From assembly GCA_904066235.2 (NCBI GenBank), contig CAJFCV020000004.1, forward strand, positions 6,882,001-6,946,000: a stretch of 64,000 bases of DNA, given 5' to 3'. Below the pieces are notes generated by a model. The model worked only from the letters and a program-made list of their open reading frames with translations. It was not told where the DNA came from and did not search any database. Source of the stretch: Bursaphelenchus xylophilus (taxonomy: Eukaryota; Nematoda; Chromadorea; Rhabditida; Aphelenchoididae). Made by a program: the position numbers and the translations under genes. This document shows, in pieces, positions 24,789-36,475 of the stretch (its first letter is position 1; each line of letters starts with the position of its first letter).

Positions 24789-27700
24789 TTTGCGTCCATG
24801 TGAGTTGCAATCTCAATTTGTTATTTTTAAAGTATCAAGATTTTTAATTTCCATTGTATATTATTTATATCATAAACATCGTTGATCACTTGATACTTGA
24901 TAAAAGATTACCGCCCTTTCGATTTGAGGGAAGATGTCATCAAGAACAAGTGCCTATCCCAAGTGGTGGCGGTCTATAATTAATAGTATGGTTATTTGTG
25001 CTCCCGCCTGTCGGATCTCATCTTATCCTTTCCCTTCTCTTGTGTTTTTGCGGTTTTTTTGTTCGCAGCTCACGGAATTTCTTTTTTTCGTCGGGAGAGT
25101 GGTCTGAAGTGACCTCCTTATGTCAGGCAACTGTTCGGTGTCACTTTTCCTCCTCTATTCCCGCCGCCAAATACTCAAATTTGAACGCTTCGAACACCTG
25201 ATATTTGAATTTTTGACTTCGATCTAATAATTAAAATCGAGTTCGAAGGGGTAAAGGGGTAGAAAGCAGCTTTAGAGGGTAGTTAAGATTATTATTTCGA
25301 ATTTGAGAGTAGTGGGCAGCAGTTTGATGTCCATCTGTTGTTTATTTTTGTGTTGTCAGTTCAGGGAATTCGACTAACTTCCTGGTACTTTTGTCCTTTT
25401 CCCTCCGCACGTTCTTTGTACCATTATCTTATTTTGAGTGTCTAGTATAATGTGAAATCACGTCTTCTGTGTGTCTTCCATAATAGACAAACTGTTTTGT
25501 AACTATTATACCATGTATTATGACGAATGCGACCCGTATCCACACGTTTCCCATCCTTATTGTTGTTAGATGATTAATTCTGCATTATTGCAAAAAATGA
25601 AAATATTTTGTTCGAATTTTATCGGAAATAATAAAATATTGGAGATGGAGGAGAAGGTGCGGTTTTATGGAAGGATAGCCTGAGGGCAGAGAGCAGTTAC
25701 CTTGATCCGAATTAGCTCTCTAAATTAAGGATATCCCCTTTCTTTTACGTTATTCTCCCCCATTGGTTATACCATGTTATTTTTACTCGAAATTAGATTA
25801 CTTTTCTTACGTAGTAAGGCGGTCATAAAGGGCCAGTCAGCTTTTTCAAGACCATGGGTTCCATTCAGACTGTTTATCAGTTTCATGTAGGAGGGAATTG
25901 CGTCCTTATTTTGTACTGGAAGAGATTTTTTAGCAACTGAATTTAGGGTTGAAACATTAAGGGATTCGATTTCTCTCATTATTACGTTGGCTTTTCTTTT
26001 TCTACTGTATTCTATAAATAACTGGGGCCCAATTTGACCTTTCATTTATGCCAAAATTGTGGTAGTGTAATTTTCGGTAATTCAAATGCCAGTTTTTGAT
26101 GTTTGATTATAAGAAAATGGATAGAAAATGTCAATATCTACTGACAGCCGGACTTTGTTGCGTCACTACCGTAATTTTAGCATAATTTCGTTGTTTACGA
26201 GCCCTGTAAATTGTAAGTTTTCCACGAGGATTACGTCTCTTTCCATCCTTATTTGCATATTATTAGTCTTACTATGTCAGAAAAGAGGAAATTTATTTGC
26301 GGACCTTGGAATTGAGTTGATCCTCGAGACCTTATTGTTACGGATCGCACAGTGGGATGCAGAAAGTTGATCGAACACCTCGAGACCATCAATAATACAT
26401 TTATCGAGGCCTCCATTTCGAGGGAGACCGTTCCAAAAAAGTGGGAACGGCGGTTTATCTGTTCTGAATTTACCAAAGGTTGTTTGATGAGTCAGAACAG
26501 GAACCCTCGCCTTCCATACTAGATACTGGCCTGTGTTTTTCCACCCAAAATTAGCGCTTTTTCAGTCCAGCTGCGTCTCATTTGTGGCCTTGTTTGGTAT
26601 CGAAATTTAATTTCTTTCCCAGCCCCATATCTGATGCCGTTCTCGTGAACGTGCTCTGAATAGTGTGTGGGTAATGAAGGTAATTTGACAGTTGATTGGG
26701 GATTAGGGATTAGAGATCGCTGTTTACATGGGTTATTCGGTAATGATGACAATTATGGAAACTGTAGGTTTTTGCGATCCCGCCACCAAGGGCTGACCCT
26801 TTGGATTTTTGTTTTGTTCTGTCATACGTCGTGACATGCTGTCGAGGTCCCACTCTTATTTACCCCGCATTCCAACGCAGCGATTTGAATAATTTAAAGC
26901 GTTCGATCGGGCCTCGGAAAGGCCGCAGGGCCTCCGCGGGTACTCAATCTTGTGCTTTACACTAAGCGGAAGCCGAACGGAGCGACTTCTTTGGCCCGGA
27001 GACTCCGGAAACCGGCTTCAAATTGCCGTGAAAAGGAAGGCTTTTTTTTATATCGAGATTTCGAGAAAAATGGCCCTTATTATGTCTTTACTCTGGTATG
27101 CTCGAATCATCCGGTTCCGGCCCCTGAATCGGGTCTGATTTTTATTTATTCTTCGGACTCGTTACTCGCGTCCCATGCTTTTGCTCAAGTGTTTATCCTA
27201 TTTCCAACATGATTTGCACACTTTTCAGAGTCCAAGGGTCCTTTCTTTACTTCTTGTCTCATTATTGTATTTTTCTTTTACAATTTAAAATTTGCACGCC
27301 AAACTTGTGGATACATCCTATTCAAGATGTTTAGTCGGGTTCGAGTCCTTTGGTGGATTCAGCCATGTGGAATACCGGGTCTTGAAAGAAAGTTGGCCTT
27401 CCTGTGATGAGAGTCAGTTATTAGTCTTACAGAGACCAGAAACGCGTTTATTCCTTCCAGACAGACCGAACCCAGGCCATTTCCATGGTCGATTTATTAT
27501 CTTTGGTCTGATTAATAAAAGGTTTTATTGTTTGACCCGCATGGCCTTGTTTGATGACTTCCCGATCTCGGTTCCGGTCGCAGCCAGCACTTCTTGGCTC
27601 TCAATCTCTCCATTTTATTTTCCCGGTCTTTGTTTTTCCTTTCATTTCCCGCGTAAATTCCTCAAGATTACTGTAATTAACTTTGTTTAAAAACTTACAG

Positions 27701-27893
27701 TAATCCCCATTTATTTTCTGCTCTAGTCCGTATCGATATGTCAGAGAGCGCTTAACTTTTGAGGTCGAGCGGAACCGAGTATTATTCGAGAGTTATTAAG
27801 GGTCTCTCAGCCCTCTCTTTTCAGATGCAAAGCTTCTGAATTCTCTTTTTGTATTGTTTTGGATCAGAGAAAAAACCGTAATCGCGACGTTTA
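24789..27893. other. 3.1 kb gene-poor region upstream of the exc-5-like gene
   Basis: The longest stretch without a convincing gene. Weak candidates: a 92-codon minus-strand frame (26045-25767) containing IPSYMKLINSLNG, and a plus-strand ATG at 26117 whose short frame looks like a signal peptide (MDRKCQYLLTAGLCC) followed by a 68-codon open frame at 26315-26521 in another frame. A 132-codon plus frame (27292-27690) has no domain. A TCTCTTTTCAG acceptor at about 27824 may begin a 5' UTR exon of the next gene. The rest is probably regulatory. Confidence 0.4.
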
Positions 27894-30800
27894 ATGACTC
27901 TCGGGAGTTCCGAAGCCTTCCTTCCATCGTATCAAATATCGCCGCGTCAACATCAGATCCCCGATGACATCGATCTGGAGGGCGGGACCTTGATTAGTGT
28001 GGAGGAGGTAGGGTATAATTGAGTTGCTAAGATCACATTAAACCTTTTCGTTCACTCCTTTATACTCCTTTAAGTAACTTACTCCATTCATTGGACTTCC
28101 CTTGAGGGCTTCTTCCCAAGCGAAATTCCAAAACTTTTCGGGAAGACAAAAGAGACGATAGTATCAGAAAATAGGGCATTTTGAATTGCACTTTCGAGTT
28201 GAGGAATGCCAAATCTGATTAGAAGAGTCTATTTAAGTGGCCCTCAACTTTTACTTTAACTAAATGTCTGACTTGCAGTTCGAAGAGGTTGACCCGGTGG
28301 ACAAATGCAAAGTTTATGTGACCAGATACAACGTGCAGTCAGCGGACGGAACAGAAGAGAGTACGTTCACAAAGAAGAGGAAGATACGAGTAAATTGTAC
28401 GGAGAGTGTGCAACGGATCGAATATTCGAAAGGAAAGGAATCCAAATTCGAGGAGGAGACCTTGGTTTACAATCCGATCGAAGCCCTGGGAGCGAGGAAT
28501 GAGCCCAATGATCTCAGACTTATCAACAGCTATGGAAACAAGGCAAATATATAATGTTATTAATGTAATCACCTGACTTTCAGGACAACTTCAATCAAGT
28601 CTTTATGCAGACTCAAGACCAGTTGATGCAACTGATCCAACAGAAAAAGAATAATTATGTCGACGCGTTCCCCGAACTCTTCGCGAATCTCCGATCTCAG
28701 CCCGCCGTTCTTGGAGACAGTCCCTCTACTTATCAAGAAGTGGTTGTGAATCCAGATGGATCCACCACTGTGAGAACGAAGTCGTCAAAAGCATTTTCCT
28801 CACATTACACCAGACAAGAAACCTATCTAAATGGGGTCAAACAGGATACCAAGTGCAAGTTCAGAGCGTTTATGGAATATTCAGGACCTGAGGGTGGATT
28901 TAAGATCAAAGTGAAAGACAATCCGGATGATGATTTATCCGAGGATGAAGGCGAAACTGATTCTTTATCATTGATCAGCAGACTGAGCAGATCATGGTTG
29001 GTTTATTGATTCTTTAGGTCACTGCAGAGGACAATAAGAGTAATTGTAATCTTTTTAAGTCTCTCTGATATCCACGATTCTCTATCAGAAGTCCCGGATG
29101 ATCGCTCCGCTCTTGTTGTTCATGACAAACATGCCCCCTCCATTAAGCGAGAACCCCTCAAGCGACATGAAAAAGCTTGGCATGCGGTAAATGAACTGGT
29201 GGAGAGTGAGAATAGATACGTTCAGAAGTTATATCTACTTGAGAGGGTAGGTAAACCTCTTCTTTTGTTCAATTTTTATAGTTTCGGGAAGAGATGGAGG
29301 CGGAAAAGTTGTTGGATAAACGTCAGATGGCTATGTTGTTTGCGAATACATCGAGTTTATATCGGTTTCACAATGACCATCTGCTTCCTCAACTCATGGA
29401 CAGACGGAGGGAATGGGCGAATACAAAAAAGTGAGTATAATATCACCAGGATAACACAATATTTTCTTTTTAAAGAATCAGCGATGTCATCAAAAAACAA
29501 GGACCGTTTTTAAAAATGTACTCGGAGTATACAAATAATTACAAAAACGCCACAAATGTGTTTGATGAAACGATGAAACGAAAAAAGAAATTCGAAAGTA
29601 TCGTCAGAAAACTTGAAGTAAGTTCGGATTACTGTAGCTTATTTTATTTGTTTTCAGAAACTACCCGAATGTGAGAATATGAGTCTGGTCTCGCATCTGA
29701 TCTGTCCCGTTCAACGAGTCATGCGATATCAATTATTATTGAAAGAGTATCAGAAGTATTTGGAGTATTCGGATCCGGATTATGGGGATACGGAACAAGC
29801 TCTGGAACTTGTAGTTGGAGCTGCATCACATGCCAATGAAATGATGAGGAAGTTGGATCGCTATAGAAATGTTCTGGAGGTCCAAGAGATGTTGGGCGGT
29901 TCCATTTCGTTGGTCTCTCCCTCTAGGGAATTACTCAAACGTTCAAAATTAATGAAGATCTCATCGTCTACCGGGAAATGTGAAGAAAGATTACTGTATG
30001 TCTTCAATGATCTCATACTCTTGACCAGTGAAAGGACCATCGGCTTAGGGAGCAAATTGAAGTTAAGGGCTTTGTTTGATCCGCTGTACACTCAGGCAAG
30101 TATAAAAATAAATTAATTCTGACATTATTGTAGCAATATGTAGTATACTTTTGGTTTTCAGATCTGTGAAGGGGATAATCTGGAGAGAGAACATTCCTTT
30201 TATCTGAGGGGTTCCGATCATGCTGGTGGGCCGTCCAGATGCGTCGAATTGTTCTGTAATACTCAAAACGACAAGGCCAGTCTTATTGACACCATCTGGG
30301 CGGTCATAAGTGATAGTCATCAGCGGAGAAACTCATTTAAAAGATCGGTGACTCCGCCTGTATTAGCAGCATTAACGGATGATAAAAAGAGTTGTGCCAA
30401 GTGTGACGAAGAGTTCCCGTGGTATGCCCGGCAGGGGGTTCAATGTGGTCAATGTCATCGGAAGTACTGTAAAAAATGTTTTAATCCGAATGGGAAGAAA
30501 GCAAGGATATGTGATCAATGCGGAAGCGTAAACGAAGAGGTGAGATACCAAGAAGACTGTTAGCTATAGTGAATAATTAATAATACTTTATTTCTTTCAG
30601 ATCGAGAATACCAACAAATATGTGACCCCCAGCAGACAGAATGTGCTGGATGTCCCTGCTATGGGTAACGATGACATTATCAAACAATCCAAAGTCAAAT
30701 TAAAGTCTAGTACAGGGAAGATTTTGGAACGATATTTTGTACTTCGAAAGAATTTCTGTCTCTTCTCTTACAACTCGCAAAAAGTAATATTTTTCGCCTT

Positions 30801-31048
30801 TTTGTTGGCCCTAATTTGAACAGTACAGTATTGATCAATTCTTTCGTCTTCAGGATTCATGTGCATTATGTATGCTCCCAATTCCTGGATGTGACGTGGC
30901 CCCAGACAATGAACATCGAGCCTTGGTCATAAGACATTTGAAGAGGGCCTATACTATCATACTGGACAACGACACTGATCATGCCGAATGGATGGCCGCC
31001 CTGGTCTTATCGTCCAATGCAAGAATCCCAGGAGTCGACGAAAAATAA
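27894..31048 (+). CDS. exc-5: FGD-type RhoGEF with PH and FYVE-like domains (EXC-5)
   Basis: Guanine-nucleotide exchange factor for Cdc42/Rac; in worms EXC-5 keeps excretory canal tubules from swelling. A DH domain runs from AWHAVNELVESENRYVQKL (about 29180) through ISDVIKKQGPFLKMY to LICPVQRVMRYQLLLKEY (about 29720). PH1 follows (LLKRSKLMKI, RLLYVFNDLILL), then a zinc finger with CxxC pairs (CAKCDEEFPW, CGQCHRKYCKKC, CDQCG; about 30390-30525), then PH2 (SKVKLKSSTGKILERYFVL to HAEWMAALVLSSNA). The finger lacks the FYVE signature R+HHCR. The N-terminal third (28264-29000) is charged, with no domain seen. Introns are 40-60 bases except the first (28009-28278). Start ATG 27894 is the best guess. 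Confidence 0.85.
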
Positions 31049-31230
31049 AAAAAAACACAGAACCCGCCTCATACGATCTTCACCACAATTAGACCTCCAG
31101 GACACCTAGTCATTCCTCTTCACTTCCCGGCATTACTCCCAAGATATGTATACTTACTCCGACAGTCAATTCTTTGCCATAACCATTAAAGTTTATCAAG
31201 AAATGTACAAATTAAATAAACAATGACTAT

Positions 31231-32704
31231 TTACTTGGCCAGCCATTTGTTTCGATCGATGGACTGGCTCTGATTCTCCTTGGATTCCATTATTTCTCGG
31301 AGGAAAGGAACGTGGTTATACCCTGGGGGCACCTGATGACCGGTTGAATTGGAATAAGGAACATGTTCCAAGGAAGGCGTTAACTTTGGCTTCAGAAGCC
31401 ATTCAGAATCAGATTTCTTGATGACAGAGACGGTAGGAGAAGACAAGCAAAGGCGGGATGACAGTTTCTGGCTTATGTCTTCAACACTGGTCGAGGCTGG
31501 AGTTTGTAAAAGCCATTTCTTGTTTTCTGAGTCCTGGATCTCTCGAATCACATTTCCAAATTTGAACTCATCAGTATGAGAAGTCACTGATGGAGGTCTG
31601 AAGGCATCCATCGGAAGAGAATGATAAGAATCGCGTTTAGAAAAAAGTTGAGGGGCAGTTGGTGTCTGACAGTCTTCACGGAGCCACTTATTGTTACTTG
31701 AGTTTACAACCTAAACGACGGAAACTTATTTCATCTATCATTGCAACATAAAATCAGTTCATAATCTTATTACGCACCCATCAATCAAAATGTTTTAATA
31801 ATTTAAAAGTGGTGAGACTTTTGCATTGCAAAATAATTGATAAAGAATTATTTCAACGCGCCTCATAAAAGTGTTTTGTTGAAATTCCCCTACCTGATCG
31901 ATATAAGCGCCGACAATGGGGAGACTCTTATCAATGAGTGCTGGGTCGATTACCTCGAAAGAACAGTTCGAATCTTCGCTCGCCGTACTTTGAGAAGATT
32001 CTTTGTCCATTGGAAGTTTCATGACGGACTTATGAGACAAGAAGTCATCTTCATACATTTCCATATCCATTGGCAGACTCTCCAATTGATTGTGTACGTC
32101 TGTAAAGAGCTTCCCAAACGTAGAAGTAACCAGACGAGATTCAGTTGAATCAAATTCGAAAGCAATACTGGGATTGCCTTTTGGTTTAAGACTCAGCGCA
32201 TTAAGCCTGAAAATCAAATCCATTACCGTATTTCAATAGTAATCTCCACATAATTGATAATACGGGATGTAAACAAGCCAGACAGAGAGATAAATAAAGC
32301 AATGTGTTTACTATTTTGTAGACAAGAACTAACCGAATCAATGCTTTTTCGACGGATGCCAGGTTCTCCTCTCCAGTGGCCTTCATTGTCTCCAGACTGT
32401 TTTGACAAGCTCCTAAATCACTAATAACATCATATTCAGACCACATACCAATAGCTTTACTCAATACATCCTGTTGATCGCTGAAGCTTTCCTCTCGAAC
32501 TCCGACAACTTGGTCCAATTGGCCCAGCAATTCCTGTTCTCGAGCCCTCAGGCAAGATATCTGATGCTTCACAGCACCCGCGATATCCCTCCTGACCTTC
32601 TCGGCATTGGTTCGGAGTTCGGCCTTCATTGAGGAAATACGGGCCACAGCATTCTCCAATAACATCAGCTTCTGGTTCAGACGCTGCTTCATAATCTCAG
32701 CCAT
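31231..32704 (-). CDS. NCOA4-like protein (ARA70 family), candidate ferritinophagy receptor
   Basis: NCOA4 binds ferritin and delivers it to autophagosomes to release iron. The N-terminal coiled coil (LENAVARISSMKAELRTNAE, KHQISCLRAREQELLGQLDQ, FSDQQDVLSKAI) and the following block (LNALSLKPKG...FEFD...TFGKLF) line up in order with human NCOA4 residues of about 25-170 as I recall them. The C-terminal exon (31710-31231) has four Trp-Leu motifs: NNKWL, NKKWLL, SEWLL, NKWLAK. VIKKSDSEWLLKP closely resembles the human ferritin-binding segment VIKNSPLSEWLI. Three coding exons; ATG 32704 chosen because the frame above it starts only with GTG. It is about 395 residues, shorter than human NCOA4 (614). 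Whether it binds ferritin is inferred. Confidence 0.72.
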
Positions 32705-33024
32705 TGCGGACGAAAAACTGATAAAATCCCCCGGGGCAATGGTGTTAAAATATCGAAGAGTACGTGACTGTTCGAATATTTCTAGACACACCGCTTATCA
32801 GTAATAACAGGAGGCGTCGCAGCCAAAGCTTTAACGATTTTTCTGCTTTAATGAAATTGCGCAGACAAAGGAAGACTTGACCGAGTCATCTCTCTTCAGT
32901 TCGCATTGAAGAGAGGCTACAGTGTATGCTAGTGTATAGAAGCCGAATGCTCATAAAAAACAATAGAAATATTTATTTCTGCCAAATCATTGATGAAATA
33001 AATAAGTTCTCTTGTACGGAGCCT

Positions 33025-33929
33025 TCAAGATGCTGAATTTCCGGCAAACCGAGTATTCGCGAGCTAAGGTAAAGTAATCAAAAGTCAGTCAATCATCGTA
33101 AGCAATCATCATAGAACCAAAACTCACATAATTTGCCAGTTTTTTTGCAAACACCTCCAAGACATGAATCACACGGTCAACTTCTTCCACAGAATAGATT
33201 CCATCAACAACATCATTGTGGCAAATCAAGGCTGGCATACTGCACACTTTGTTAATCGACTCAATACGTTCCAACAAAGCTTTCACACACTACAATTATC
33301 ATTATCCGCATAGAAAAAGTCATACCAATTCGTAACTTTCGGTCAACTCTACCACACGATATAAGGCATTGGCTTCATTTTTCCAGGGAAACGAAGATTG
33401 CTAAATATGAATAAGGCATATATTCATGGCCGAGTATACCTGATCCCTCTTCTCCAATCGATCCAATCTTTCAACGATTTCTGCCAACAATCGGAGATGT
33501 TTATCCTTATATTGAGACGAAGGCGGATTCAAGGAAGGTACTGTGATCTCAGAAGACGCTCCTTCCCGACAAAAAATCATGCCGTTCAACTTCCAAATCT
33601 TTCTGATTAACTGAAAAATATGATTAGTAGCTACGCACCAAAGGAATTGTGATTACAAGATTGATCCTGTTGCGGGAGCAATTGTGATGTTCTGCGAAAA
33701 TTTTCTTCAGCTCTTCCACAGCTTGCCGATCGGTGTCCCTCTGACAAATCTTCTCCTAGAAATAAGTGAATATGTATCCTGTTCTTCCTACTTCGAGTGA
33801 TTGGATCAATGTGAGGAGCTTTACCAAAACCCTGATGCGATCACTTCCTTGGAGAACTTCGTTCGAATTCATCTTTGGTCCCTTTTTTGGACTCGCTTTT
33901 GAACATGCCGGTCGAGGCGCTGGATTCAT
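33025..33929 (-). CDS. unrecognised helical protein
   Basis: Not recognised. About five exons read from ATG 33929 (MNPAPRPACSKASPKKGPK). The protein is about 245 residues, mostly predicted helix, with leucine-rich charged stretches (VLVKLLTLIQSLEEKICQRD, HLRLLAEIVERLDRLEKRD, CVKALLERIESINKVC, EEVDRVIHVLEVFAKKL). No signal peptide or membrane segment. Splice sites are ordinary, which supports a real gene. The 3' end is uncertain: joining to 33074-33025 gives a short tail ending at TGA 33025, but another acceptor is possible. It could be a fast-evolving subunit of a helical complex (Mediator or kinetochore type), but nothing specific supports this. It lies upstream of the NCOA4-like gene on the same strand, start to stop about 320 bases. 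Confidence 0.6.
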
Positions 33930-35409
33930 GTCAAGATATCTAGAACAGCCTTCAAAAGAACAGCTAGATCAAGTATATTCAAACAAAACAAATGGAGAAA
34001 CTAAATTTATTTTCATTTTTAAAAGTCTAAAATGAAGAAAGTTCACAGCAAAAACTTTGAAGAAAAGCCGAAATTTTCATCACACCGGGGCCCCGTGGGG
34101 GATACTGTAGGAGCCTCGTTATCGTCCTGGTTTTAAAAGAGCTCCAAGCTTGAAAGATGACTAACACACCACCATCTCAGAATCCTGTGATATTTTGCAT
34201 AGTTGTGTACTAACATAGCTCAACATCAGTACAAATTTTAAATTTCGAAAATTACAAATACGGGGTTTACGGTAGCTATAACTTTCAGAAATATTATATT
34301 AGGAGGGAATGAAAAAACCCTTGGGAGTAAAAACAAAACTTCACTGTTTTACGTTTTCAATCATGAGGTTGAAGTGGTCGTACTTTAAATGTTGATCATA
34401 CAGTAAACCTCAATTTTATCTTGGCTAAACTTCACGTAGATTACGTATTTCGAAAACAAAATGTATTGCTTTGTGTAAGGTGTTCGGCTCTCAAAAACAA
34501 TATTTCCCTAGGAGGTTCAGTCTAAGCACGCTGTAACATATCCAAAACCGAGCAGATAACTGGTTACTGTAACAGCAAGATAATCCAAAAATGTTCCCCA
34601 CCCAACGTTGACAAAATTTTTTTTTCCATTTTTTGTGTGTTGTACACAAATTGGCGTGATGCAGAATTACATTCATTTTCTCCGAAAGAGTCGCAGATTG
34701 GTCGAAAATACGTTTATTACGGCGTAGCAACGTCATTGAGGCTTTTGAGGTGATAAGTTTAGACGTAGACTGTCTCATATGTGATGTAAGTAGTAATCAA
34801 CCGTGTTTCAAACCGGTTTCTTGTTTGTGTCTCTACTCTAATATCGAGTGTAATCTTAAATTAATACGTATAAACATTTTTATCTATAATTTTATCAGTT
34901 TGTTACAATGACCTCATGCATGTAATGGGAATTTCAAATTTTCGAAGTCTTAAATTCGCAATTTTGCGCTTCGAGACCAAATCCGAGTTTGAATTTTCGC
35001 CAACTTTCCTACTGTAGAGTTTTTTTTTACTGGATTGAAATGAGCGCACTTTTTTCGGAACGGAGAGAAAGAGCCGGGAAGCCGGAGGATGCGAGAACGT
35101 TGGAGTAGACACACTCGGGGTGATGATTTTAGAAGGGAGCGGCGCAGACTTGGAGGGCGCAGAGAGTTCCGTGGCGGTTTGTGCTGTCTGACGGGGGGTG
35201 ACTGAGACCTTCAATGAAAGTTTTTTCTTTCCCATCGCCGGATTCGTCGAACCGTCGTTCTGTTCGTGCTGGGGGATTTGGGTGCTTTTCGGATCGTGAA
35301 TACCTTTCTACATTCTTATGTCTATCTTCCTGAATTCTTAAATCTCTTAATTTCAGTCTGTTTCGGGTGTCCTGTTTTCTTATCCAATTTCCACACAGTC
35401 CACATTGAG
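33930..35409. other. intergenic region
   Basis: Spacer between the orphan gene (-) and let-70 (+). It contains AT-rich sequence with scattered TACTGTAG motifs (34103-34110, 35010-35017) and the weak minus-strand frame listed at 34903-35235. No repeat family was recognised. Confidence 0.45.
34903..35235 (-). CDS. hypothetical basic Ser/Thr/Pro-rich small protein
   Basis: Single open frame of 110 codons from ATG 35235 (MGKKKLSLKVSVTPRQTAQT). It is rich in Ser, Thr, Pro and Lys, with no domain, signal peptide or membrane segment. It starts 174 bases from the let-70 ATG on the opposite strand, so it could be a divergent gene or a first exon, but equally a chance frame in the let-70 promoter. No homologue recognised. 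Confidence 0.25.
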   Translation of the reverse strand: MGKKKLSLKVSVTPRQTAQTATELSAPSKSAPLPSKIITPSVSTPTFSHPPASRLFLSVPKKVRSFQSSKKKLYSRKVGENSNSDLVSKRKIANLRLRKFEIPITCMRSL

Positions 35410-36100
<691 letters not shown>

Positions 36101-36475
36101 GGAGGAATGACATGTTCGATCGGGTCTATAAAGGAGAAAACACTTTTCCAACGATCGAATCCTTTATCTCACAAGTGTTTTCTCCTCTTTTCCCTGTGTT
36201 TTGATCATCTGTAAGGAATTTCTTCCATTGTTACGGCAACTTTCTCCTTGTCGTTCAATAAATCCTGTTCTTTAATTAACTCTTATATTATAATTTGACT
36301 TATAATTTGGGCAAAGTAAATATTATTAATACATTACTCTACTCTGGAGGTATGTTCCCAGGTCATGAATGAGACCAGCCTTCCCTGGCTGCCTGATACT
36401 GAGGGGTCTGAGTATCGGTTTCTATTTCCGCGCATATTTGAAAGGGCTCTTTGGGAATAAGAAACTTTTGTTTAG
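36101..36475. other. spacer let-70 to atg-7
   Basis: Holds the let-70 3' UTR with CAATAAATCC near 36257. It ends in an acceptor, TTTTGTTTAG, placed exactly before the atg-7 ATG. Both genes are on the same strand, so cotranscription is possible, though 375 bases is longer than a classic operon spacer. Confidence 0.45.

Noticed and set aside
27325..27365. GGGTTCGAGTCC resembling a tRNA T-loop
   Set aside because: The T stem does not pair and no D arm, anticodon arm or acceptor stem can be drawn around it.
27292..27690. 132-codon plus-strand frame upstream of the exc-5-like gene
   Set aside because: Begins with TTG, is rich in Phe, Ser and Pro without a domain, and has no good splice partner.
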